Under the pieces are notes generated by a model that was given only the letters and a program-made list of their open reading frames with translations, did not search any database and had not been told where the DNA came from. From Strobilurus pachycystidiatus (Eukaryota > Basidiomycota > Agaricomycetes > Agaricales > Physalacriaceae), in contig JAHLMK010000003.1 of NCBI GenBank assembly GCA_019915135.1, positions 1,550,001-1,614,000 on the forward strand: a stretch of 64,000 nucleotides of DNA, given 5' to 3'. A program made the position numbers and the translations under genes. Below, piece by piece: positions 1 through 11,562 of the stretch; within the stretch, counting starts at the first letter, position 1; every line of letters starts with the position of its first letter.

Positions 1-1751
1 ACCACGGATATATCAGGTAAATTTGCTGCGAAAGAGTCAGTCAATGTACTGCTAAACGGTGGAATAAGCAACCTACCGGATGCCAGCGTAGGTGAGTGAG
101 AGCAGGCTTTTGTGCCGTCCTCAAAGGTGTGGAGATGGAGGATGAAGCCGTTAGCCGAGAAAGTGCGACAGCAAATCTCGCATGCCACGGTATCGCCTCG
201 CATCTTCACATACGTCTTGACAGTCACTCCCATCGAAGAAGCTAGATGCCTAATAAAGGCCATCATAACGCCCGGTCCAGTATACCACTCAAAGTTGAGC
301 GATGATTCGTCGGCGTAGGGTCTCATCGCCAGAGCAAGATGCTGAGGATGAGACGGATGAACGACATCTGGAAGGCCTGTGAGCTTTGAACGAATCAGAA
401 CTAGTAAAAATACAAACCGCTGGAGAATCCCTCCTTGTATACGAGTTCGATAAAACTCAGTAGGTCATGATCTGGACAAAATTGAGGCAGATAATAACAG
501 CCGAATCATAAGTGCTTACCGACACCGGTTATTCCTGCCATAAACTGGTCTTGACGAAGAGTGGGATGACCGTCAAGGAGACGTCCCAGAGGACGAACGG
601 GTAGGAGTTTTGAGTCGTCAGCCTGATTGTCTGCGACAAGGTCTCGAAGGGAAGGAAGCGTAGTTGCAGACGAAGACGCTGTAGTGTGAGACAAGTCACT
701 TGAGGTTGAAGGTTCCTGAGACAAGGGAGGCGTAGGCAGTCCTGCGGCCGGAATATGATTGGTGTGATCTTCAACAAGAACGTCGTCGTCGGGTCCAGTG
801 TACTTGAGCAAAAAATGTCCTGACGCCCCGAGGATTGCTAACATGGTATGAAGTTAGACCGGAGGCGTTCTAAGATGAAGTTTACACATACTGTAGTATG
901 GGCAGTCATGCGTAACTGCGGCGAAGACTCCATTCTGGACACGGCCTTCGACTGTCCTCGAGGGAAAAACCTGCATGAGACAGCTTGACAGCTTGTTGCC
1001 AGGGACAGCAGCATGCGCGCAAGGCATCTCGTGGGTGAGGTACGCATTCATTCGCGCTGGTGCATACTCGGTCGCGGTCCCGTTGCGATGGGCCTTGAAC
1101 GGCCTGTGTGTTGCGTCAGGAGATACACAATTTAAACGTAAGGAATGAAAACATACCGACGATCCATCGTTACGCCGGGAAGAGCACGGTTGTACCAAGG
1201 TAGACGATTGCGAGATTGCGCCTCCTTGAATGCCTCAAGCATTTCAAGGTGCAGCCCAGGCGGAAGATCAGCAAGCCCCACTGCAGAGGCTGATGGAAGA
1301 CGGGCAGGAACATGAAAGAATGGCTGAGACGCCAACGAGGTAACAGAAGACGACGACGCAGAAGGCTGAGTGGTATAGGGAGTGCGGCGCACAGTATCAG
1401 AGTTGCTGCGAATTGGCGCCATGAGACAATAGAGCAACAAAGTCCACAAACTCAGAGAGCTTAAGTACGCCAAGTCTGTCCCATCGAGGTGACGAGAATC
1501 TTAATGAAATCGCGAGATGGTCGGCGTTGAGATTCGGACACGTAGAGCATCGAGCAGCGTTGTTCAGAAACATGTTTTCTAGACTGGCACCTCATGAAGT
1601 TGCCCGAATGTCGTCGACAGTCAGTGGCAGCTGTCAGATTGCCAAGGTTGAACCCTGTGAGGTCAGTAGCAAGATTTGATGAGCGCCCACTTACCCGATC
1701 CGTCAAAGTGTCGGGCAGACGTCGCTTCCGGCATTCATTCACAGGAGTCAT
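1..1751 (-). CDS. Partial gene, unknown function, runs off the left edge
   Basis: I do not recognise this protein. Coding stretches on the minus strand join through plausible introns: an N-terminal stretch near 1160-1430, one near 900-1090, a Ser/Thr-rich one at 525-840, and a last one at about 20-345 that continues out of the window. The last stretch contains a Cys/His pattern (CEIC, then HLH, then ACSH) that could bind zinc, but it matches no finger I can name. The start is uncertain. An ATG at 1751 followed by a good donor (GTAAGT near 1693) is one option, and the ATG at 1473 with a hydrophobic leader is another. Splicing between 1470 and 1750 could not be resolved. Confidence 0.4.
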
Positions 1752-2261
1752 GACGCGGTCGGTCCCTGGTTGCCATTCGCTTCAAGTCTCGCCCTTCTAA
1801 GATCGGATGGGACCTGCCAAAGATAACGAAGAGGGGCTTATCGAAAAAGATGAAGATACAGAACACTCGCTTGTCTCCTGTGTCCTGGCCACCAACTTTA
1901 TCACTCTGACAGCTAAAGTGAGCTATAATGGGTGCACTTTGTCTCATTATCAGCGGACAAAATACTCATTTACTCCTCAAATCCATGTGTGAATGGCCTT
2001 GTCTCTCAACAAAACCAATGTCAAAACAACGCAAAATCGACTCGGTTTCAAATTCGGAGGCGGATGAGCTGCTGGGGCCTCAGAGGCCAATGTTGCACCG
2101 ACTTGAGTGTCTGCAAGAACTAGCAGAGATATGAACAAGGTGCATCTCTCCATTGGCTGTCTCAGCAGCTTCTTCCAAACAGACTACAGTGAACCTGGTT
2201 CACACCTGTGAGTTCACGCCGCCACAGTGGCTTCTTGGAAGTGACAAATTGGCGCGGTAAG
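1752..2261. other. Intergenic, nothing recognised
   Basis: About 500 bp between the possible start of the left-edge gene and the stop of the SET-domain gene. Only short chance reading frames are present and no repeat or motif stands out. Confidence 0.5.
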
Positions 2262-3920
2262 TTATTGATTTAGCACCTTCTGATATTCATCTACAAAGAG
2301 CTCCCTTGGAAACGTGCCCGTCCCCCAATATTTTCTCGTATGAGCCTTCAAGCTTTCCAAGTTCGCACAAAATTCCAATCCCGTCGTTTCGCCATGCCTG
2401 TTCAGATATAGCTTCCTCCCATAGAACGTGGCCTTCTCGGCATTTCCAGACGCCACTAATCCAGAAGTGAGGCCCAACAGCACAAGGGCATAATAGGGCG
2501 CGGCCTGTAGGCCATCCCCCTCCATCATCGCCAATAATTTCTCCAGCGGCTTTGTAAGTGTCATGCACTCGGACTGAGTGCCCGAATGCATCATATGCCT
2601 TGCAAGCTTGTTACTAGCGATTTGGTGTTTGTAGAATGCGATACGCTGGTCGGAGTTTCTGGGGTTGGAACAATGGCGGCAGGGGCAGGCGAAGCCGTAG
2701 CGAGCTAAAGCCTTTGACCGCTCGGCGGAAGGCGAGGTGAAGATGTCTTCGTATGACACTGTCAACTCCTCTCCGATGGGAATGTCGCGTACAGCGTTGA
2801 ATCGAAAAGAGAAGGACGCGCTTGACCAGCTCATGCGGATGTTGGGACAGCAACTGAGGACGTGTCATGACATACAAGTTGTAAGAAAAGAGAAATCTGA
2901 GTCCCAATACAGGAAGGCAACTCACGAGTGGTTGAATCGCGAACCTTGATCACAGATGCCAGTGTACGGAGTGGTTCCTTCAGAACCAGATCAACGTCAA
3001 GTTGGAGGTGTCATGGAACGTATAGCTTACCATCTTTGAAACCGGTCTGCCATCCATTCGTCCTCACTATCCCCCAAAGCCTTCCAGCAACATCATGCGT
3101 GTGCGCGTTAGCCAACGCGTCAAATTTGCGCTGGTTCGCCTCTGACATGCGCTTGTACACGATTTCAATCACTTGGTCCACTGCAAGCTGTGCGTGGCGC
3201 GACTTCTCTTCCTCTGACATGGTCGGGTCGTCAAAGTACGGCACTTGCTTTCCGGAGACTAGCTGTGCTGCGGGTATGATCATGAGCGGGCGCTCGTCTA
3301 GTACCATTTCGCCTTCCTGGATGGCGCGGGAGGCGAGAATGCCAAGGCCTTTGCCGGGGATGTCTCTGATGGTATACGGGTCGGGGTCTGTGGGTTGGAG
3401 AAGAGGTCGAGGAAATTCAGGAGTGTTGAGTATTCTGCACTTGACGTGATATCCAAGTAGGCACTCAGTCCACTTGGAGTCGGCAGACGCGCCTAGTAAG
3501 CGTGGAGGCGGGAGAGATGTGACGAGATTGCGCGAATACGGCCACTGATAGTCAACGCTGCAGAGCACAATGCGGATGCGCATCTCGAGAGGATCGGTCT
3601 CTTTGATCTTGATGAAGGATTCTGGCGTGTAGGTTGAGACTTAGTACAGTAAGTACCAGGGACAGATAAGTAGTATACATACCGGGAACAATTATGAAAT
3701 CGCATTTTAACTTGTCTTCACCGTCTGGGATGGTATCTTGGAAGACTAGTCTAGGATCTGAAGGGATCTGCTTGGAAGGATCGTGATCGAGGGTAACACT
3801 CATGTCGCGATCGCTAGCTGGAGAGGTATTACCACCAGTGTTAGCCGTCGTAGAAGTGATTGGCTGCGTCTTTGTTGCCGGGAGCTTGCCCTTGGGTCCA
3901 TTGAGAAATCCGCGCTTCAT
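2262..3920 (-). CDS. SET-domain protein, SMYD-like
   Basis: Probable lysine methyltransferase of the SET superfamily. The start ATG is at 3920. After an intron the SET domain begins with the I-x-G-K-G-L-G-I-L-A segment near 3350. The exons then join across 2885-3035 to give RFNHSCCPN, the conserved NHSC/pseudoknot motif that contacts the methyl donor. This is followed by GEELTVSY and a post-SET cysteine cluster (CPCRHC) near 2670. The C-terminal third is helical, like the TPR-type tail of SMYD proteins. I see no MYND zinc finger, so this belongs to the fungal SET group without MYND. The substrate cannot be told from sequence. The stop TAA is at 2262-2264. Confidence 0.8.
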
Positions 3921-4159
3921 GAGTGGCGCTCACTATGGAACAATAAGGTAAAAGGAAGCTCTTCCTTGAGTGGCGTTTAGACGTGTTGAGCGGAGTCTCA
4001 ACTTGAGATCAATTAAGCGGCCCAGAGCGGCCCGTCCCGTAGGCCATGATTATTTCTTTTCAAGTAGCCTTCTATTCTAACCAGATTCTAACGGTGAAGC
4101 TGCTGAGCTTCGCAACTGCAGGTCTACCTTCCGACCAAGAGGTGCTCCGAGCCTCTCGG
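3921..4159. other. Intergenic upstream of the SET gene
   Basis: Likely contains the promoter of the minus-strand SET gene. No clear TATA box or other element recognised. Confidence 0.4.
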
Positions 4160-4378
4160 AATTGCTCTTCATTTGATTGTACACTAGTTTCCCTCATCAC
4201 AGTCTAAATTCGACGACATCCAACTCTCCGTTGTTCAATACCTTTCAAACTTGAGATCAGCTCCGTCACCTAGCTTCTTGAACTCGGACAACGTTCGTTC
4301 CTTTGCGTTAACGATAATCGACCCGTGAGGTCTCTATTCTATGTAATATGTATGGCCTGATGGCGCCGACTCCGCCGT
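4160..4378 (-). pseudogene. Relic of an O-methyltransferase 3' end
   Basis: The stretch closely matches the last exon and 3' flank of the OMT genes at 19.6-19.9 kb and 52.07-52.27 kb. Shared blocks include the stop-codon region (tctaaattcgac), the block agctccgtcacctagcttct and the block tatggcctgatggcgccgac. It carries substitutions and indels that break the frame, and the rest of the gene is absent. Its orientation matches the right-arm copy (minus strand). It is a decayed fragment and not a functional gene. Confidence 0.85.
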
Positions 4379-5441
4379 CTTGAAGCGTACTGAGCTCCAG
4401 CAAGACCTGAGCAAGACTGACGGAGGGCGCGCAATGTATGTCCATACGTCGCAATCTTGCGACCTCCGAGCCAATTCTCAGTTCTGGTTAGAATGGAACA
4501 GCTTCGACCGACGACATCGACACGGGTTTGAGGATTCGTTTCGGGAGATGTTGCGAATCAAGCGGAGCGTGCTCAATTCAATACGGAAGCGAGTCATTTG
4601 GCCGCGCAGACGATGGCTGCTAGGCAGAGCATCAGGAAAGGGCATGAGGAGGACACTAAGAATCAAGATACTCTAGCCTTGGCGGATAGTAAGCAGACGG
4701 GACCTGCATGTGGGGCGGAGAAACAGACAGCTTGACCCCGTCCAGACGAAGGCAAGGAAGCGCAGGCTGTGGAGGCCAGTGTACCGGTCGTGAATACTGA
4801 TCAAATCCATGTCTCCGATGAACAGGACATGTAGTGTAGGCGGCTATTTGTTGTATTGTTATTCTTTTGTTGGCAACATGTCCTTCCATCACTCGTGGTA
4901 CACTCCATCGTTGTATGACGAGCATTGGACGAGCATGAGAAAGCACCAAACTGTAGCGAACCACTTATTGAACTTGGCCGGCCGACCACGTCGTTCATTC
5001 ATTCACACTCGGCACAGACCGATTGACCCAGAATCTGAGTCAAGGCTTGCAGCTTAGCGCGTCGTACTTACACATCGACATGCTGTTACCAACCAATTCC
5101 GACCTCCTCGCGTAATTGAGCACTCACTTTGTCACCGTCCCGGTCGTGAATGAATGAAACCTCTCGCGGGATCATCGCATCGATCAGATCGCCGAATTGA
5201 TGGTGGCTGAGCTGTTGTCCTCATACCTTATGTACTCCTCGCGGTTCCGAGCCATACTACGAGAAACCAAGTCAAAGACGCGTCAGATGGGTGCCGAATC
5301 GACGGCCACGGGAAGCCACTTCTTCTTACAACTCAATTCCTCAGACTTCGCTGACGAAGTGTTTCCGCTCGGAAATCTATATAATGGAACACGTCTCGCT
5401 GAGTGTACCCAGCAAGTAGGCAGGTCCGAATTCCTCCCATC
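4379..5441. other. Long intergenic stretch and MFS promoter
   Basis: Roughly 1 kb without a convincing gene. Open frames at 4380-4676 and 4656-4964 resemble no known protein and look like chance. The right end carries the promoter of the MFS gene. Confidence 0.5.
5378..5384 (+). promoter_or_regulatory. TATA box of the MFS gene
   Basis: TATATAA lies 58 bp upstream of the chosen ATG at 5442, a usual distance for a fungal TATA promoter. Confidence 0.55.
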
Positions 5442-7414
5442 ATGGTCCTCGACATTATCCGCGACTCAACAGTAGGCCAACTCCTCAACTTCGTGTCTAA
5501 CGGCAGGCTCCTGCCGTACGCTGACCAGAGCCCTGACTTTGTCGTTCCTTCGTCCTTCTTGCCTTCACTCGCCCTGTCGTCAGAGAAGAGAGCTTCTCCA
5601 TCGATAGACGGCGCAGAGGGCCACACTCCGGATGCCGACGTTGAGGCAGGATTGAAGACTCCAGACACACAGAAAAATCGAGAGTCAACGGTTGTCGATC
5701 ACCCGCTCGACTCCAAAACTCCACCTGCCGACCCATTCCTCGTCGATTGGTACGGGGATGATGACCAGGAGAATCCAAGGTATGTGCTTTCAATGCTTGT
5801 CCTTCCAGGCAGCCCTAGTGACTGCGAAACGAACAGGAATTGGTCAGCCCCGAAGCGCGCTTTCGTAGCGTTCAGCATCAGTCTCTTGACTTTCAGCGTG
5901 TACATTGGCTCTGCCATATACACACCCTCTATTCCTGGTATCATGGATGCATTCAACGTCTCCCTCACCCATGCAACTCTCGGGCTAACCCTGTACATCA
6001 TTGGTCAGTCTTTCTCCCCGCTTTCTCCTCTGACAATGGCATTGATTGACTTTAGGCTATGGCGTCGGCCCTATGTTTCTTTCCCCACTGCAAGAGATGC
6101 CCGTCTTGGGCCGAAACAGCGTCTACATGGTGACGCTCTTTCTTTTCGTTATCTTCCAAATCCCGATTATCACGGCCACCAATATCTCAACCATTCTTGT
6201 GTGCCGATTCCTCACTGGCTTTTTTGGGAGCCCAGCTTTGGCGACCGGAGGGGCTTCGATGGGTGACATCTACCCGCTACACCAGCTTGCATATGTGATC
6301 GGTATATGGGCGCTGGGAGGTGTCGCTGGTCCTGTCACCGGGCCTGTAGTGGGTGGTTTCGCCGCTCAGGCCAATGGATGGAAATGGCCGATGTACGAGC
6401 TGACCTGGGTGTCCAGCTTCGCCTTTCTCTTCCTATTCTGTCTGTTACCGGAAACCTACGGGCCCACGATCCTCCTCAAACGCGCTCAAAGGCTGAGGAA
6501 GTTGACCGGAAATCAGCAGCTGCGAACGTTGACCGAGAAGAATGCTGAGATGACATCTGTGTCAATGGGGATGGTCCTGAGGGAGTCGTTGATTCGGCCC
6601 TTCGTTCTAGCGAAAGAGCCGATGCTGTTATTCGCGAACGTTTATACTGGGTTTGTTTGTGAGTAGTCTTCTGTTGAGACCGAGGTCTCTTGACTGAGTA
6701 AATTTGGCAGATGCGGTCTTCTACTTGTGGTTTGAAGCGTTCCCGTTGGTGTTCACCGATATCTATCACTTCAACCTTGGACTTAGCGGTCTCCCTTTCG
6801 TTGGTTTCGTTGTATCCGGTCTTGCGACGGTACGTCCGCAAGTATCTGAGCCGGCTCTTTGTTTGACGTCAATTTCTAGTACACTGTCTACTGCTTATAC
6901 CAGATGTACTACGTCGCACCTCTTTACGCAAAGGCTATCGCCGAAGGCAAAGAGGTTCCCCTCGAAATGCGTCTCCAAATTGGAGTTGCCAGCAGCATCT
7001 TCATTCCCACCTCCGTGCTCATTTTCGGCTTCACGTCCAAAGAGAGTATACATTGGATGGTGCCAGTTGTTGGCGCTGCTCTATATCTCCCCGGCATCTA
7101 CCTCAACTTCCAAAGCATCTTGATGTATATGGCTTCCGCATATCCAGCCTACGCGGCCTCTGTATTCGCTGGAAACGCCATGTTTCGATCTACCATTGCT
7201 AGCGTCTTTCCCCTGTTCGGAAGGGCGTACTTCACCAACCTGGGGCTTGGAGGTGGATCTGGCCTTCTAGCTGGTATCTCCTTTGCACTCATGCCGGTGT
7301 ATTGGGTACGATCTCTCCACTCATTATACACGCAGCTACTCACTGATCTTCTTTAAGTCGCTGATGAAATGGGGACATGTCCTGCGCCGCCGCTCAAAAT
7401 ATGCCACGAGCTAA
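5442..7414 (+). CDS. MFS multidrug/polyamine-type exporter (DHA1 family)
   Basis: Integral membrane proton antiporter of the major facilitator superfamily. Six exons join in frame (5442-5779, 5837-6003, 6056-6658, 6711-6829, 6880-7305, 7358-7414) to 569 residues, a normal length for 12-TM DHA1 carriers. A hydrophilic N-terminus (MVLDIIRDSTVGQ) leads to the ENPRNWS motif typical of fungal CAF5/FLR1-like exporters. Further on are the FLTGFFGSPALATGGA helix and the motif-C-like GGVAGPVTGP signature of antiporters near 6320-6350. ATG 5442 is preferred over an upstream ATG at 5403 because MVLDIIRDS is the family's usual start and because of the TATA box spacing. The substrate is unknown. It is not obviously linked to the OMT region 10 kb away. 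Confidence 0.92.
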
Positions 7415-8130
7415 TAGATGCGGCAGCATGCGATGACACTCACAAAAATTTACGCACTCCCTTATAACCTATACGTGATTCCAATGCGTCGATGAATCTT
7501 CTAATTAATCTTCTACACTGAAGTACACACAGTAACGTAGAATATACCTTTGTAGCGCTCTAGGCTCCTGTATCTGTCGCTCTAATTACTTACACTTTAA
7601 TTAGCTTTAATTGCTTCGGTGACTGCCGCCCTTGGTTATGTCAGTGAGGGAGATGAGCGATGATATTCTTGTCGCATGAGCTTCGTCGCCTCCATCTTCA
7701 AGTCGACGTGATGATCCGCTCGGGTCATCGAGCTTCGAGTCCGTTATTCACATTGGTATATCAGAGCCAGTCGGAGCGTACATATCGGCAGAGACACGGG
7801 GAAGTAGTGATACCATAGGCAGCTTGAGGTTCGAACATCGTCATATAGTAGCTCCGCGGGTAAATCTCGTACAAGAGCCACAGTGACACTAATAACTTGT
7901 ATTGCGTCGCGGTCGGGGAACAGCCGAAGCCGCTTCATGGGACTGTGACTCAAGTCAGTATAGTAGTATAATACAGTATACGGCAGTACTGTGTTCGGAG
8001 TTTTACCTGGCCTATTTCATGACCTCCTCGCGCATGAGCAATAACTGCGCAATGACACAGAGTACAAGTAGTACGCGAGTCGACGACTGGCTTGCATTCG
8101 ACTCGGCCATAGCTACTAATAACGTCGTTG
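7415..8130. other. Intergenic between convergent genes
   Basis: Both neighbours end here (MFS stop at 7412-7414, Ima1-like stop near 8131). The sequence is AT-rich around 7440-7620 and holds only short frames. Nothing else recognised. Confidence 0.5.
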
Positions 8131-9911
8131 TCATAACTCTACGTCTACAGGGTGTATCTCGGGCGCATAATACAGTGGTACCGGTACCGGTGCTGAAGAC
8201 GCTCGACGCCAATGCTGGAAGATCAATAGAGCCACAACCGGAAGGATCGAGACAACGCCGAGCCACCACCACTGAGAGACTGCTCGACTCTCCTGCCTAG
8301 AATTCGCGTCCCGCATAGTGACATCGTCGCCCAGGCCCGTACGCTCCAACAGGCCCTCCAAGCCCGTGGGGTTCTCGGGCGCGAAGAAGCGCTGCGGGCG
8401 GAGCCAGAAGCTGCTCTCCGGTTGGGGCTGCGGCGGCTTCGGGCCTCCACTCGTCGGCGTCCAGTCCATTGCATCCGCATCATGGGGTTGGGGTTGGGAT
8501 TGGGATTGTGGCGGCTCGATGCGAGAGGGTACGCCAAATATGGGCGGTTTAGCGACGACGGGTTTGGAGGAGAGGGTGAGGGACGCGAAGAGGTCGTTTT
8601 CTGCCACGGGCGGTGGTGTCAGCGCAGGTGATATTTGGGTCCCAGCTCGAGATACCACCGTGGTAGAGTCAAGGAGTCGAATGGCGGGCGGTTGTTGTAG
8701 TTGGAGCACGAACCATGATGAGATGAATATCTAGAGGGAGAATGAGCCATGGTCTACAAACTGGAATAAACTTACAGATATTTCCAGGATCAGACACGAT
8801 GTGAAGTAGACACGCGTCCGAAGGCTGTTTGGAGTCTCTGATAGATGTAGATAGTCGAAGTGTGGTGCTAGTGTCAGTGAGACCGCACTGAGGACTCGCG
8901 ATAGCCACGAGACCATATGTAACGCCTAAGAAGCATGTAAGGTTGATGTTGTCGAGAAGTACTTTCGAATGACTTGCAATATGGGTCTGCTTTCCACGCA
9001 GGCGGACATCGCGTCCTTCTCTCCGAGCGCGCTGCACCGACGCGTATGTCGGATCCCAGAATGTCCAGAAAATGGAGACAACGGCTAGGAAGGGTAGGAG
9101 GAGAGAGCCTGATAACGGGGAAGAGTAATGTAAGAGTCCTGTGATCAGCCAGATGAGTGGGATGGGGACGAGCTGAGAGTATGAACATACGTATGCTATA
9201 TCCACCAACAGTAGCGAGAAAGGTTGAGGCCCAGAGCGCGCCCCTCACGCGCCAGACCATGAGTTTCATTGAGGGTTTCTCCTTGACCACGACTGGCCCG
9301 GTGGACACGCGCCGTGTCCGCTCCTTGCCCTTGGTCTCCTTCAGCCAACTGCCCAGCGCATTCAAGCGTGCCATCTTTGCACTACCCTGTATCTGTTCTT
9401 CGACCGCAGGCAGACAGCTAGCGCAAACAGGCGGGTAGCGGATGTGTAGTGATTCGCGGTACTCTGGAAGCATAGCTACCCGGCGTTCGTATTCCGGTGA
9501 CTACCAGGATTTAGTAGGCAAAGAGATATGATCAACAAAGACTGACGCTGTGATCGGGGAGATAGTTTGAGAGGAGGTTGACAAGGAGCATCTGGTTCGT
9601 CTGGCAAGTGTGGCAGAACGGTCCCTTGCCGTACATGGACGGGAGGCGTTCTTTACTTGGAGAGCCTGTGACGTATTTAGAGAGCTATTTGACTGCTGGT
9701 TTTGTGAGTACGTACCGCGCTTAGAGAAGGATCGTCTGTTCAGAGACTCGTCCTGCATCGCGGGCTCCCATGAAAGTATTTCACCATGTGCATCGTACCG
9801 ATTCCAGCACCCACAGCTCGAGCAGCGAAAGTTTGAGGGATCCCGTGGGTTTTGAGTGAAGGAATTGCAGAAAAAGCACTGCGAATTGCCGCGGCGCTGG
9901 AAGAGCGACAT
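8131..9911 (-). CDS. Ima1-like inner nuclear membrane protein
   Basis: The N-terminus has paired cysteine motifs (CFFC near residue 12, then CSSCGCWN), followed after the first intron by CHTC and, further on, PPVCASC. This is the zinc-binding Ima1_N arrangement. Several hydrophobic segments follow (about 9250-8740), then a long Pro/Gln-rich tail and one last hydrophobic helix near 8220. In yeast and animals such proteins (Ima1, Samp1/NET5) sit in the inner nuclear membrane and link chromatin or the nuclear lattice to the cytoskeleton. The start at 9911 is fixed by the conserved opening. Introns include a 52-bp GTATGT...ACAG intron near 9190; the one around 8940-8990 is not resolved. A Gln/Pro dipeptide run comes from a short DNA repeat at about 8482-8515. 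Confidence 0.78.
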
Positions 9912-9999
9912 GACAATGTTGGATCAAGCTTAAGAGCCGCACGTGATCAATCGACGCGCCGAAATGAAAATTCGGCAAAATCCGTTGTCCTGAACACTC
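9912..9999. promoter_or_regulatory. Short divergent promoter, Ima1-like / SNAP43-like
   Basis: Only 88 bp separate the two start codons, so both genes must share regulatory DNA or overlap in their 5' leaders. Confidence 0.6.
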
Positions 10000-11118
10000 A
10001 TGTCTGTGGCACCAACATCGCATACGGGCAAGGTGCTGCTGCAGCCGTCGTATTTCACGTCATCTTGCTATGTTGAGACACTGAGGAGCGACATTGACGC
10101 GCTAGTGAAGACTTTCGAAGGCGAATACGCGGAATCGGAGGAGAAGAATAGGCCGTTTACTCTGTTCAAGACTGTCTGGTGTGCGATGGGGTGGCAGTGG
10201 ATGCATTTCAAGGTCTTTGATGCTCGATGTCGGGACACATTTGCTCAAGTGACGTCCCGACTATTCATTGGTAAACTCTGCCATCTTTTGCGTGGCATTA
10301 TTACTGATGGTGCAACTAGAACACGCGCTGTCAGAAGACCAGCCCCCCATGTCCCGACTCGTAGCCTTGTTTGCATTCTACACCTTTCTGAACACTCAAC
10401 CCTCTGGTGCTCCCGTCTTGCATGTCACTCAACACATCCCAATACCATGCGGTATGTCATTGCCGCTGTCGTAGTTGTGACAGTTTACTGACATGAATGT
10501 TTAGATCAATACGCTACCCTGTTCTCTCTATCAGATGCTCTCGAGTCGTCTCTGCAAGCTGCTGCCATCAACATTACACGTCTGCTCGTCAAGGCTGATA
10601 CATTCTACATCATCCCCGATTCGAAACTTGGCACTTACTACCCCCGTTCCTTGCCTCGCGAAACCATTGTCCAGGACACATCAGACGCTCCCAAGAAGAA
10701 AGGCAGACCGTCAAAAGCTGATAGACTTCGCAAAACGCAGGCTGCTGTCGAGGAACTGGACCGCTGGCTGCAAAATACGAGCGCGCCTGAAACGACGACG
10801 CACAAACTGTTGCTGCAGGATCCTTCCTCGGTACTGGAGCGCTATAGCGAATTGAAGACGAACTTGCTGGACGTGCTCGAGGATGATCCAGACGGTGTGG
10901 CGGCTATCACAGAAGCGAACAAGCAGGTGTATTACCGGTTGAAAAAGGCGGCTGAGTTGAACGAAGTTGAAGAGACGGGGACGGAGAATGTGAATGATGC
11001 AGGACCAGGCATGCCGCGGGTCGAGCGGGCAATCATCCAAGGCGATTCGCTGTCAGGGGGGCCACGGGGAGGATTGCTAGGATTACTGGAGGGAGCGGGA
11101 AACCCTAACCTTACGTAG
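10000..11118 (+). CDS. SNAPc subunit 1 (SNAP43)-like protein
   Basis: Three exons (10000-10270, 10320-10451, 10505-11118) join in frame to 338 residues. The N-terminal half matches the layout of the SNAP43 family: an acidic helix (DIDALVKTFEGEY), a phrase FTLFKTVWCAMGW, then FIEHALSEDQPPMSRLVALF and FYTFLNTQP, corresponding to the TYLLYGLYNTQ region of the animal protein. Human SNAPC1 is part of the complex that starts small nuclear RNA transcription by RNA polymerases II and III. The middle has an AT-hook-like basic run (KKKGRPSKADR) and the C-terminus is Gly-rich. Family assignment is from memory of the pattern and the sequence is divergent. Confidence 0.65.
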
Positions 11119-11562
11119 CAGGGTTATTGCTGGTCACGCGTGACGAACCTTCCATATAGGGCCTCGTCGCGTTAGTATCAGTCTCTCATCCTGCTACATA
11201 GAATTCATGGGATAAATGGATACTAGAATTTGCTTGAAAGACCATGATGTACATTTTGAATGCGCCGGAGCTAGAAGGACCCAGAATCTGGCTCCTAGTA
11301 AGTCCCACACTGAGTTTCGGCGTGTGAGGTGCATTCAAGTTCATACTTGTGGTTGTTGATGCATAAAAAGAGCCAGAAATGCTTGAATGGATCAAATGAA
11401 TAGATTGTCATATGCAAAATCATCGCACAATGCAGGAGGGAGCGCACGAAAGGTGTGCAAAGTGTGCTGGCCCAAAAAGGAAGTCACAAAATGCTAGTTG
11501 TTGCTCCTGAGTTGAGCCCCTATCTTACTTGAACTTGACTTAATTCTCGTGTTTCCCCGCCG
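11119..11562. other. Intergenic, nothing recognised
   Basis: 3' flank of the SNAP43-like gene and promoter of the GH16 gene. A pyrimidine-rich run precedes the GH16 start. No clear element. Confidence 0.4.

Noticed and set aside
9174..9191. An 18-bp intron (GTATGTTCATACTCTCAG) in the Ima1-like gene
   Set aside because: Too short to splice and it does not correct the frame; extending to the next AG gives a normal 52-bp intron with the right frame.
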